Source of the DNA: JBLNDG01 sp050261415
GTDB lineage: Bacteria > Bacillota > Clostridia > Lutisporales > Lutisporaceae
Direction: 5' to 3'
DNA: 21,791 bases
NCBI GenBank assembly: GCA_050261415.1
Contig: JBLNDG010000227.1
Coordinates: 1 to 21,791 of the forward strand
Both the position numbers and the translations under genes were made by a program. Positions within the stretch are counted from its first letter, which is position 1; each line of letters starts with the position of its first letter. This document shows positions 7,706 to 14,200 of this stretch, in pieces. Under the pieces are notes generated by a model. It searched no databases. It had not been told where the DNA came from and saw only the letters and a list, made by a program, of their open reading frames with translations.

Positions 7706-7723
7706 CATCACACATCCATCACA
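7706..7723 (+). promoter_or_regulatory. Response-regulator box C (CATCACA-N4-CATCACA)
   Basis: Both 7-base units match boxes A and B exactly. Only the spacer (CATC instead of TAAC) differs. It sits between the kinase stop and efflux cassette 1. TAGAAT at 7733-7738 starts 10 bases after the repeat, the same offset as TAAAAT at box B. It probably gives cassette 1 its own regulated promoter in addition to any read-through, since no terminator is seen after the kinase. Confidence 0.6.
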
Positions 7724-7772
7724 TTGGGTAATTAGAATTAATATTAACAATTGTAGTTAAGGAGGAAAATAT

Positions 7773-9593
7773 GTGAAAACAGCAACCGTATTGAATGAAA
7801 ACCCAAAAAAGCGGCTTCGGCTGCCAAAGCCTGTGCTGATCGGCGGCTTGGCCGTACTGCTAATTGCTTCTGCAATATTTGGGTATTATTATCTGAAGAA
7901 CGATAAAGCCTCGAAGAATCAACCCAACCAACGTACCGCACAAGTTATCAGGGGAGATTTGAGCGTTACTGTTACGGGTTCCGGTCCTGTCCAGTCATCT
8001 AGCAAGTATAATATATCCTCAAATGTGGCTGGAAAGGTGACGGAAGTACATATTAAAGACGGGGATGCAGTAAAGGCAGGAGATTTGCTTTTTGCGCTTG
8101 ATGATTACGAAGCTTTGCAAAATATAAAGAAGCTGGAGATAAGCATCGAAAAGGCCCAGCTTGAACAAGAATCCAATGTTAAATATCTTCAAAGCAATCT
8201 GGTGACTTCACCAATAAACGGAGAAATAACAGACATAAAAGTCGAGACAGGCGACAACCTTGCAAAGAATGCTGCAATTGCAACCATAACAGATAAATCA
8301 AAGCTCAAATACGTTGTACCGTTTATTAATGCACTTAGAAATAAGATTCAGCCCGGGCAGGAGGTTACTGTCAACGCTTACGACTCTGCAAGGGATGAGA
8401 TTTATACTGCCAAGGGGAAGGTGACATATGTCAGCCCTGCAATGTATACCACAGGTAATGGAGCAGAAGCTTACAATGTAGAGATACTCGTTGACAATCC
8501 CGGTTCACTGAAAGAAGGAAATGCAGCAAACGCTGAAATCAATGTTTCAGGAACAACTGTAAAAAGTACTGAGAGCAGCACACTAAGCTATGCGGAAAGC
8601 GTGAATATAAAAACTGAATCCGGGGGCACGCTGAAAAAGGTGAATGCTACAAAGGGGCAGCTGGTTACAAAAGGGACGGTGCTTGCGGAGTTCCAGAATG
8701 ATGAGCTGGTGCTTACTACAAAATCGGCAGATTTGGAAATCCAGGATTTGAATTACCAGCTGGAAACCGCAAAAAAGCAGTTGGAATACTACAAGGTTTA
8801 TTCGCCTATTGATGGTGTTGCTACCATGGAGGATATAAATGTCGGTGATGTGGTGAAGTCCGGTGATCAGCTTTGCAGCGTGGCGGATTACGGTAAGATG
8901 GAGTTTGAAGTACCCATTGACGAATTGGATATAGATAAAATAAATATAGGACAGGAAGTTAATGTTACCGTAGACGCACTACCTGACAGTGCGGCAAAAC
9001 CATTGAAGGGTACTGTGAGCAAGATTGCAGTTGAAGGAACCTCTTCAAACGGCGTGACAACATACCCTGTTACGATTCAAATAAATGAACCCGGACGGCT
9101 GAAGGGCGGAATGAATGCAAATGCAGAGATACTTGTCAGTGTAAAAAAAGGTACACTTTATGTACCTATTGAAGCTGTACAGAAGCGGGGAAACAGGGCC
9201 TTTGTCATGGTCAAATCTTCTGATGGGAAAACAGCTTCCAGGGAAGCAAATGCGAAACAACAAGACGGAACAGGGACAGGAAGTCAGAACCCCAATAACT
9301 CAAATAACGGCAGCGGGAACATAAGAAACCAGAACCAGGGTGCACAGAGAACAAACAATGTGAACCAGCAGTATTATGCTGGCGCTGTTATGACACCGGT
9401 CCAGACAGGTATCAGTAATGAAATGTATATTGAAATAGTAAGCGGGCTTGAAGAAGGGCAAGTAGTGGTTTTACCTCCGGTAGCAGTAACAGGACAGAAT
9501 GGCACGCAGCGGAATGGCGGCTATAATAACCAAGGTGGAAACACTGTGAGAATACCTATGGGAGGCGGCGCAGCCAATGTTCGTAGGGATTAG
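7773..9593 (+). CDS. Efflux adaptor (MacA/HlyD type) with two tandem adaptor modules
   Basis: The 606-residue membrane fusion protein links the ABC permease to the cell exterior. The single N-terminal span is about 20-40. Module 1 (about 63-258) has a split lipoyl domain (SSNVAGKVTEVHIKDGDAV ... SPINGEITDIKVETGDNL) and a barrel ending EGNAANAEINV. Module 2 (about 268-455) repeats this order (GGTLKKVNATKGQLV ... SPIDGVATMEDINVGDVV, ending GGMNANAEILV). The chain then has YVPIEAVQKR, a disordered Asn/Gln/Gly-rich stretch (about 495-533), a proximal domain with IEIVSGLEEGQVVV and a Gly-rich tail. GTG 7773 follows GGAGG (7761-7765); the ATG at 7771 is followed at once by TGA. The ATPase gene follows after 17 bp. 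Family membership is certain; the substrate is unknown. Confidence 0.92.
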   Translation: MKTATVLNENPKKRLRLPKPVLIGGLAVLLIASAIFGYYYLKNDKASKNQPNQRTAQVIRGDLSVTVTGSGPVQSSSKYNISSNVAGKVTEVHIKDGDAVKAGDLLFALDDYEALQNIKKLEISIEKAQLEQESNVKYLQSNLVTSPINGEITDIKVETGDNLAKNAAIATITDKSKLKYVVPFINALRNKIQPGQEVTVNAYDSARDEIYTAKGKVTYVSPAMYTTGNGAEAYNVEILVDNPGSLKEGNAANAEINVSGTTVKSTESSTLSYAESVNIKTESGGTLKKVNATKGQLVTKGTVLAEFQNDELVLTTKSADLEIQDLNYQLETAKKQLEYYKVYSPIDGVATMEDINVGDVVKSGDQLCSVADYGKMEFEVPIDELDIDKINIGQEVNVTVDALPDSAAKPLKGTVSKIAVEGTSSNGVTTYPVTIQINEPGRLKGGMNANAEILVSVKKGTLYVPIEAVQKRGNRAFVMVKSSDGKTASREANAKQQDGTGTGSQNPNNSNNGSGNIRNQNQGAQRTNNVNQQYYAGAVMTPVQTGISNEMYIEIVSGLEEGQVVVLPPVAVTGQNGTQRNGGYNNQGGNTVRIPMGGGAANVRRD

Positions 9594-9610
9594 TGGCAAG
9601 GAGGTAGCAT

Positions 9611-10288
9611 ATGATAAGGATATCTGATATGTATAAGGTTTATCGTATGGAAACGGTTGAAGTCAATGCGTTAAACGGCATCAACCTTCATATAAGCTCC
9701 CATGAGTTTGCGGCGATAGTAGGCCCTTCGGGCTCCGGCAAATCTACTCTTATGAATATGATAGGCTGCCTGGACACACCGACATCAGGCTCGTATTACC
9801 TGGATGGATTGGAGGTCAGCAAGCTGAGGGATGATCAGCTCGCTGATATAAGAAACCAAAAAATAGGTTTTATCTTTCAAGGCTTCAACCTGCTTCAGAA
9901 GCTTACTGCAATAGAAAACGTCGAGTTACCGCTTATATACCAGGGAATAGGCGCGAAGGAGCGTTATGAAAGGTCAATTTCCGCCCTGGAAAAGGTAGGT
10001 CTGGCAGATAGAGTCCATCACAGACCAAATGAACTTTCCGGAGGGCAGCAACAGAGGGTGGCTATAGCTAGGGCTTTGGCGGGGAATCCCCCGATAATAC
10101 TTGCTGATGAACCTACAGGTAATCTGGACTCGAAATCCGGCGCAGAAATAATGAAAATGATGCACAAGCTCCATGAGGGCGGCAATACAATTGTTCTAAT
10201 TACACATGATAATGAAATAGCCATGCAGGCAAAACGTGTAATAAGAATCCAGGATGGAGAAATTACCGAAGACAGGAAGGTGGGGTAA
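9611..10288 (+). CDS. ABC transporter ATPase (MacB/LolD type), cassette 1
   Basis: The 225-residue nucleotide-binding protein has Walker A GPSGSGKST (38-46), Q-loop Q90 in FIFQGFNLL, signature LSGGQQQRV (142-150), Walker B IILADEPTGNLD (162-173) and switch H199. The sequence after Walker A (TLMNMIGCLDTPTSG) is typical of the MacB/LolD/FtsE group, which powers mechanotransmission pumps rather than membrane-crossing transport. It acts as a dimer under the permease encoded next. ATG 9611 follows AAGGAGGT. Its stop codon directly abuts the permease start, implying translational coupling. The cassette 2 copy at 18279 has the same length and is closely similar. Confidence 0.95.
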   Translation: MIRISDMYKVYRMETVEVNALNGINLHISSHEFAAIVGPSGSGKSTLMNMIGCLDTPTSGSYYLDGLEVSKLRDDQLADIRNQKIGFIFQGFNLLQKLTAIENVELPLIYQGIGAKERYERSISALEKVGLADRVHHRPNELSGGQQQRVAIARALAGNPPIILADEPTGNLDSKSGAEIMKMMHKLHEGGNTIVLITHDNEIAMQAKRVIRIQDGEITEDRKVG

Positions 10289-11467
10289 GTGGGTTTTTTG
10301 CAGGCTTATAAAATGGCCATAAAAAGCATAAGAAGCAACAAGGCACGTTCCTTCCTGACAATGCTGGGAGTTATAATCGGCGTTTCATCTGTTATTGCAG
10401 CAGTGGCTTTTGCCCAGGGCAGTACCAAAAACATCACGGATACTATTCAGGGTATGGGAACAAACCTTATACAGATAAATATCACAGGAAGAAACAGCAA
10501 CAGAAATGTATCTTACCAGGATTTGAAAAAATTTGGTGAAGAAAACAGCAGCCAGATATCAGCAATAGCACCACAGATAAATGGAAGCATCACTGTAAAA
10601 TACGGAACAAAAAATACTGAAACCTCATTGATCGGTACGAGTCCCGAATACGAAACAATAAGAAACCAGCATGTGCAAAGGGGACGTTTCCTTCTGGACC
10701 TGGATGTGGAATACAGGCAAAAGGTTGCTCTTATAGGTACTGCAGTCGTTAATGAATTGTTTGAAGGCAAGAACCCGATAGGGCAGTCAATAAAAGTCAA
10801 CGGACAGCCTTTCAAGGTCGTTGGAATTCTTGAGGAAAAAGAGAACGGGCAGGATCAATCCCAGGATGACCAGGTAATAATCCCCATTACAGTAGCGCAA
10901 AGGCTCATGAAATCGGCGGTAATCAGAAATTTCGCCATCCAGGCAGCAAAACCGGAAGCTGTTGATGCAGTGATGGAAAAGCTGAATACCATGCTGACAA
11001 GTATATATAGGGATGATAGAGCATTCAGAGTGTTCAACCAAGCTCAGATGCTTTCCACCTTGAATAGTGTAACCGGTACTATGACAGCGGTTCTCGCAGG
11101 AATAGCGGCAATATCCCTTATTGTTGGGGGTATAGGAATTATGAATATCATGCTTGTATCTGTGACTGAGAGGACTAGAGAAATAGGAATCAGAAAAGCA
11201 ATTGGTGCAAAAAGGAAGCATATTTTGATCCAGTTCCTTATAGAAGCTGTTTTGGTAACCGGAATCGGAGGGCTTATGGGTGTCCTTATAGGAGTTTCTA
11301 TCATTAAGTTTATTATTGGAGGGCTGAAAATAGCCCCGGAGGTATATTCAATCACCTGGATTGTACTGTCTTTTGGAATCTCTTTGCTTGTAGGAGTTAT
11401 ATTCGGGATGTTCCCTGCATATAAGGCAGCAAGCCTGAAGCCTATAGAGGCATTGAGATCGGAATAG
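10289..11467 (+). CDS. MacB-like ABC permease, cassette 1
   Basis: This 392-residue permease has TM1 at about 21-42 (LTMLGVIIGVSSVIAAVAFA), a large extracytoplasmic MacB_PCD domain (about 45-265) and three C-terminal spans (about 268-290, 314-340, 355-376) forming the FtsX domain. The coupling segment VTERTREIGIRKAIGAKR and terminal PIEALRSE are hallmarks of the MacB family. Together with the ATPase and the adaptor it forms a tripartite-type pump for peptides, antibiotics or lipids; the substrate cannot be read from sequence. The GTG start at 10289 directly follows the ATPase TAA. A strong terminator starts 7 bp after the stop, so cassette 1 has no TolC-like gene of its own. Confidence 0.94.
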   Translation: MGFLQAYKMAIKSIRSNKARSFLTMLGVIIGVSSVIAAVAFAQGSTKNITDTIQGMGTNLIQINITGRNSNRNVSYQDLKKFGEENSSQISAIAPQINGSITVKYGTKNTETSLIGTSPEYETIRNQHVQRGRFLLDLDVEYRQKVALIGTAVVNELFEGKNPIGQSIKVNGQPFKVVGILEEKENGQDQSQDDQVIIPITVAQRLMKSAVIRNFAIQAAKPEAVDAVMEKLNTMLTSIYRDDRAFRVFNQAQMLSTLNSVTGTMTAVLAGIAAISLIVGGIGIMNIMLVSVTERTREIGIRKAIGAKRKHILIQFLIEAVLVTGIGGLMGVLIGVSIIKFIIGGLKIAPEVYSITWIVLSFGISLLVGVIFGMFPAYKAASLKPIEALRSE

Positions 11468-11473
11468 AAAGCT

Positions 11474-11517
11474 AAAGGAGTCCAATATATAAGTATTGGG
11501 CTCCTTTTACATTTTTT
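11474..11517 (+). terminator. Strong terminator after efflux cassette 1
   Basis: AAAGGAGTCCAATA (11474-11487) pairs with TATTGGGCTCCTTT (11494-11507) over 14 pairs including one G-T, with a 6-base loop. T-rich sequence follows (to 11517). It probably also stops the convergent minus-strand gene at 11539. Confidence 0.92.
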
Positions 11518-11538
11518 CATAGATATTTGTTATCCCTG

Positions 11539-11919
11539 CTATCTTACAGCATTATGAACAAATGCTACGATTCTGTCCAACGGAATGTCTGCTACCGAGC
11601 CTACTGTTCTTACAACACCGCCGCCATAGCCGCCCATCATTCCGCCATAGCCGCCTGTCACTACTGGGCTGCAGCAGTTTCCGAGAGCACATGCAGGTGC
11701 CGGTCCGATATGAGTTACAATTCTAACAAAGCAGGGGTTAACAGCCAGTATCACTCCGGTGATGCCTGAGCCGGATTCCCCTCCGCTCGTGGTAAATATT
11801 GTAACTGTTTCGCCTGTAAATGCTGCAAGTAATTCAAAGAACCTTGTATACGCAGCTTCTGGACCTGCAGTATATGGTGTTACCGGAGCTCCTTCATCAT
11901 AACCAAATCCACTTACCAT
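11539..11919 (-). CDS. Small Gly-rich, probably spore-surface protein with Sm-like core
   Basis: The 126-residue protein has no signal peptide. Residues ~22-75 (FFELLAAFTGETVTIFTTSG, then SGITGVILAVNPCFVRIVT) and ~108-121 (VADIPLDRIVAFVH) look like a small beta-barrel split by a Cys- and Gly-rich loop (CALGNCCSP, GGYGGMMGGYGGG). The pattern 'T-V-T-I-F-T ... G-x-L-x-x-V ... I-P-x-x-x-I' recalls Sm-like DUF2642-type spore coat proteins; this is a resemblance, not a firm hit. ATG 11919 has GGAGGTAAATAA directly upstream. The N-terminus MVSGFGY matches the start of the neighbouring protein at 12278 (MANGFGY). It may be cotranscribed with that gene, 95 bp upstream with no terminator between. The function is unknown. 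Confidence 0.8.
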   Translation of the reverse strand: MVSGFGYDEGAPVTPYTAGPEAAYTRFFELLAAFTGETVTIFTTSGGESGSGITGVILAVNPCFVRIVTHIGPAPACALGNCCSPVVTGGYGGMMGGYGGGVVRTVGSVADIPLDRIVAFVHNAVR

Positions 11920-12014
11920 TTATTTACCTCCTTCCTCAATAATTTGAATATTAGTTTGAAATGCTACTGGGGACAGACAAAATCCGCCCCTATGAATTTT
12001 GTTCGTTAGTTTAT

Positions 12015-12278
12015 TTAGACTAATGGTGAGCCAAAACCGAAGGTCCTGCCAAAACCGCCAAATGCGATTATTGCAAGTATGATGATGAAGAAGAAGTTAT
12101 TGTCGATACCCCAAGACGGGCCTGCTGCAAGAAGTATGAACAGTAATAGCAGCAACAGGAATCCATTGCTCCCGACACAAAGCCCTCTAAATGGTGAAAC
12201 AGCAGTTGGTGCTACACCACATCCGGCAGCAGCAAGTGCAGGGTTAACAGTTCCGCCATATCCGAATCCATTTGCCAT
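12015..12278 (-). CDS. Small hydrophobic GFGY protein, probably spore-associated (YjcZ-like)
   Basis: The 87-residue protein starts at ATG 12278, chosen because AAAGGGGGTG lies directly upstream. The longer reading from 12392 would begin inside the terminator stem and is rejected. It has an N-terminal MANGFGYGG, a Cys-containing linker, then two hydrophobic segments (FLLLLLLFILL, about 40-50, and FFFIIILAIIAF, about 62-73) and a FGRTFGFGSP end. Small proteins with a Gly/Tyr-rich head and an F-LLL-FILL tail are common among Firmicute sporulation proteins such as YjcZ. The C-terminal segment resembles the tail of the proline-rich protein at 2431, and both genes share a promoter-like element. 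Role inferred: spore-envelope component. Confidence 0.75.
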   Translation of the reverse strand: MANGFGYGGTVNPALAAAGCGVAPTAVSPFRGLCVGSNGFLLLLLLFILLAAGPSWGIDNNFFFIIILAIIAFGGFGRTFGFGSPLV

Positions 12279-12323
12279 GATTACACCCCCTTTCTTACGG
12301 GCACGGTCACCTTTCTTCAATAC

Positions 12324-12353
12324 CATACTATGTACATGCTTAAGTTTGGTTAC
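12324..12353 (-). promoter_or_regulatory. Putative sporulation-type promoter of the GFGY protein gene
   Basis: On the minus strand GTAACCAAAC is followed after 11 bases by CATAGTATG, the arrangement also found at 3132-3161. AC-N16-CATA fits the sigma-K/E class loosely. It starts 46 bp before the ATG at 12278, a suitable distance, and lies just past the VanW-gene terminator. Confidence 0.5.
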
Positions 12354-12357
12354 AGAA

Positions 12358-12402
12358 AAAAAGAAGCGTGGGGAAATCTTTTGGATTCCCACGCTTCTTT
12401 TT
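12358..12402 (-). terminator. Terminator of the serine hydrolase/VanW operon
   Basis: A perfect 15-bp stem pairs AAAAAGAAGCGTGGG (12358-12372) with CCCACGCTTCTTTTT (12388-12402). The right arm overlaps the VanW stop codon (12401-12403). On the minus strand the stem ends in a T tract. Confidence 0.92.
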
Positions 12403-13099
12403 AGTCACCTGACCGTATTATGTTTATGCGGACTTTGTTATTTATTACCCTTGCATCAATAACTATGGAGTAAGGTTTATTATTTCTGAAACGTAAGTCT
12501 TTTTGACCGTATATAACAGTCGCATCCATACCTTTCGAAATATATGGCACATGTTTTGAATGGGGGTGCCTTTCTACTATCTGCAGCCCTGCGTCTTTTG
12601 CTGCACTGTATAAAGTGCTGCTGACCTGACATACGCCTCCGCCTCTTCCATAATCCTTTTTACCTTTAAGAATAATCCTTGCCTTCTTATATCCGTCTGA
12701 AGCAGTCCGACTTCCTACAGTTCCATTAAAGGAGAAGACTTCACCCGGACTGAGTTTAGTCCCGTCTATCTCATCAACTGCCAACAAAATATTATTGACC
12801 CGGTTATCACTGTCATCCAGTATACTTGTTGAATATCCCCCGATAATATTGTTATTAGGCGCTTTCTTAGCAGTAGTTTTTGCAGGGGCTTTTGCCGGAG
12901 CTTTCGTCGGGGCTGGAGTAGCTGTAGGTAACGGTTGCACCGGCGGTGGAACATTATAGCCTGCATTGCTGATATTCTGGTAGTTCTGCAATTGGGTTTT
13001 GGACTCTGGAATTATTTCAGCAGGCCGGCAACCGGCAAATGTCGAAAGCAGCATAATAATAATCAGCGGTTTTATGAGCATTTTTAAGAAGTTTTTCAT
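12401..13099 (-). CDS. VanW-family lipoprotein
   Basis: The 232-residue exported protein has a lipoprotein signal (LLSTFAGC, lipidated C24). A disordered Pro/Ala/Lys linker (about 50-82, TPAPTKAPAKAPAK) would span the wall. A VanW domain (about 98-232) has the hallmark GGGVCQVSSTLY (153-164) and HPHSKHVPY (178-186). VanW domains occur in many Clostridia wall and spore-germination proteins and in some vancomycin clusters; their biochemical role is not settled. It lacks the YoaR-type N-terminal peptidoglycan-binding domains found in larger members. ATG 13099 has AAAGGAGCG upstream. It lies 20 bp after the serine hydrolase stop, so the two form an operon ending in the terminator at 12358-12402. 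Confidence 0.9.
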   Translation of the reverse strand: MKNFLKMLIKPLIIIMLLSTFAGCRPAEIIPESKTQLQNYQNISNAGYNVPPPVQPLPTATPAPTKAPAKAPAKTTAKKAPNNNIIGGYSTSILDDSDNRVNNILLAVDEIDGTKLSPGEVFSFNGTVGSRTASDGYKKARIILKGKKDYGRGGGVCQVSSTLYSAAKDAGLQIVERHPHSKHVPYISKGMDATVIYGQKDLRFRNNKPYSIVIDARVINNKVRINIIRSGD

Positions 13100-13119
13100 A
13101 TTTCACGCTCCTTTTGCAT

Positions 13120-13980
13120 TTAATTATTAATATAGCTGTTATAAGCCTTCTTTGAAATTTCAGCTATAACCTGTTTCCCTTTTTCGGAGCTTGGGAGCTT
13201 CATTGACATTACACAAATTATATAATCGCCTTTCGAAGTATATATGATTCCCGCGTCATGTTCGTAGTGGCTCATACGTCCGGTTTTATGAGCAATTCTG
13301 CAGTTGGAGGGAATCAGACGCGGAAGCTTGTCACGGCTTTTTGCCCTTGTCATGATTTCAATCATTTCCTGGTCATAAGGGCTCCCCAAGCATTCATTGC
13401 GGTATATCCTTTCAAGTACAAGCATTAAGTCCCTGACGCTTGTGGTGTTATATTTTTTGCTTTTGTTGGATCGTGCTTTCATGAGCAGGTTCTCAATCCT
13501 GGTATCCTTGCAGCCGAGAAAATCTGCGGATTCGTTAATATTGTCCATTCCCAGCCTATTAATAAGCATATTTGTTGCAGTATTATCACTGACTGTCATC
13601 ATTAGCTCTATAAGCCTTTTGTAAGTGATCTTGGTGCCGACCTTTGACCTTTGCAGGATTCCGGTACCGCCAACCTTCATGGAATCTTTCAATACAATTT
13701 TCTCATTAATGTCCAGTTTACCGAATGAAATTTGCCTGAAGGCTTCAATCATGACATATATCTTTATAACACTGGCAGAGCGGATTACCTTATTGTTTAT
13801 AAGAAGTTCGTCTCCGGTTTCCAGATCCTTAAGTGCTATAGAATAATATCCTTTTTGGTTTTCTATAATGTCCCTGATATTTGCAGCCAGATCATCATCA
13901 AAGCCATCCTCAGAATATACAACCATATATGAACAAAAAAGCATTGATACAAAAAGGAGAAAAGCCACCATTTTTTTCAT
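13120..13980 (-). CDS. Beta-lactamase-fold serine hydrolase (class A-like) lacking the Glu166 motif
   Basis: The 286-residue exported protein (signal peptide about 1-23, LLFVSMLFCSYMVVYS) has the penicillin-interacting triad: S70-V-I-K73 (SxxK), S131-D-N133 and K232-T-G234. The fold matches class A beta-lactamases (Beta-lactamase2 type). Where those enzymes carry the omega-loop ExxLN that supplies the deacylating Glu166, this protein reads TRIENLLMKARSNKS, without the ExxLN arrangement. It may therefore bind beta-lactams stably or act as a wall DD-peptidase or esterase rather than confer resistance; this is inference. ATG 13980 follows GGGAGGTG. A promoter-like TTAACA-N18-TAATAT lies upstream. 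First gene of the operon with the VanW lipoprotein. Confidence 0.9.
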   Translation of the reverse strand: MKKMVAFLLFVSMLFCSYMVVYSEDGFDDDLAANIRDIIENQKGYYSIALKDLETGDELLINNKVIRSASVIKIYVMIEAFRQISFGKLDINEKIVLKDSMKVGGTGILQRSKVGTKITYKRLIELMMTVSDNTATNMLINRLGMDNINESADFLGCKDTRIENLLMKARSNKSKKYNTTSVRDLMLVLERIYRNECLGSPYDQEMIEIMTRAKSRDKLPRLIPSNCRIAHKTGRMSHYEHDAGIIYTSKGDYIICVMSMKLPSSEKGKQVIAEISKKAYNSYINN

Positions 13981-14006
13981 GAAAACACCTCCCGCAATTT
14001 CCTCTT

Positions 14007-14036
14007 ATATTAGAATGGCACAGGAGGCAATGTTAA
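14007..14036 (-). promoter_or_regulatory. Candidate promoter of the serine hydrolase/VanW operon
   Basis: On the minus strand TTAACA (14036-14031) and TAATAT (14012-14007) are 18 bases apart, 26 bp before the start codon. The rest of the 220-bp gap to 14200 holds only the kinase terminator. Confidence 0.4.
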
Positions 14037-14136
14037 TATGTGTTGAAGAAATGCGAAAAGTTTGGCTTAGATAGCTTAAATTGCTTCAATGAAATAATGC
14101 AAATCAGAGAGCAAACAGCCTGAATTAATATAAAAT

Positions 14137-14161
14137 AAAAAAACAGCTGAATTAGCTGTTT
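14137..14161 (-). terminator. Terminator of the second two-component operon
   Basis: AAACAGCT (14141-14148) pairs with AGCTGTTT (14154-14161), with a 5-base loop. On the minus strand a run of seven T follows. It lies 40 bp after the kinase stop. Confidence 0.88.
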
Positions 14162-14200
14162 CCAATATATACAAAAAATTCTTCGAAACTATATATTATT

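Noticed and set aside
7771..7776. ATGTGA as a start-stop mini reading frame at adaptor 1
   Set aside because: ATG followed directly by TGA overlaps the real GTG start at 7773 and shares its ribosome site. It could tune translation, but one instance is not evidence.
12279..12392. Longer start for the GFGY protein at 12392
   Set aside because: It would run through the terminator hairpin and the shared promoter element. A strong ribosome site directly precedes ATG 12278.
12079..12462. Plus-strand open frame opposite the GFGY protein and VanW terminator
   Set aside because: It crosses a terminator and two minus-strand features and has no ribosome site or recognisable domain.
13120..13980. Calling the serine hydrolase a beta-lactamase resistance gene
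   Set aside because: The Glu166-containing omega-loop motif is missing, so resistance activity is not supported.
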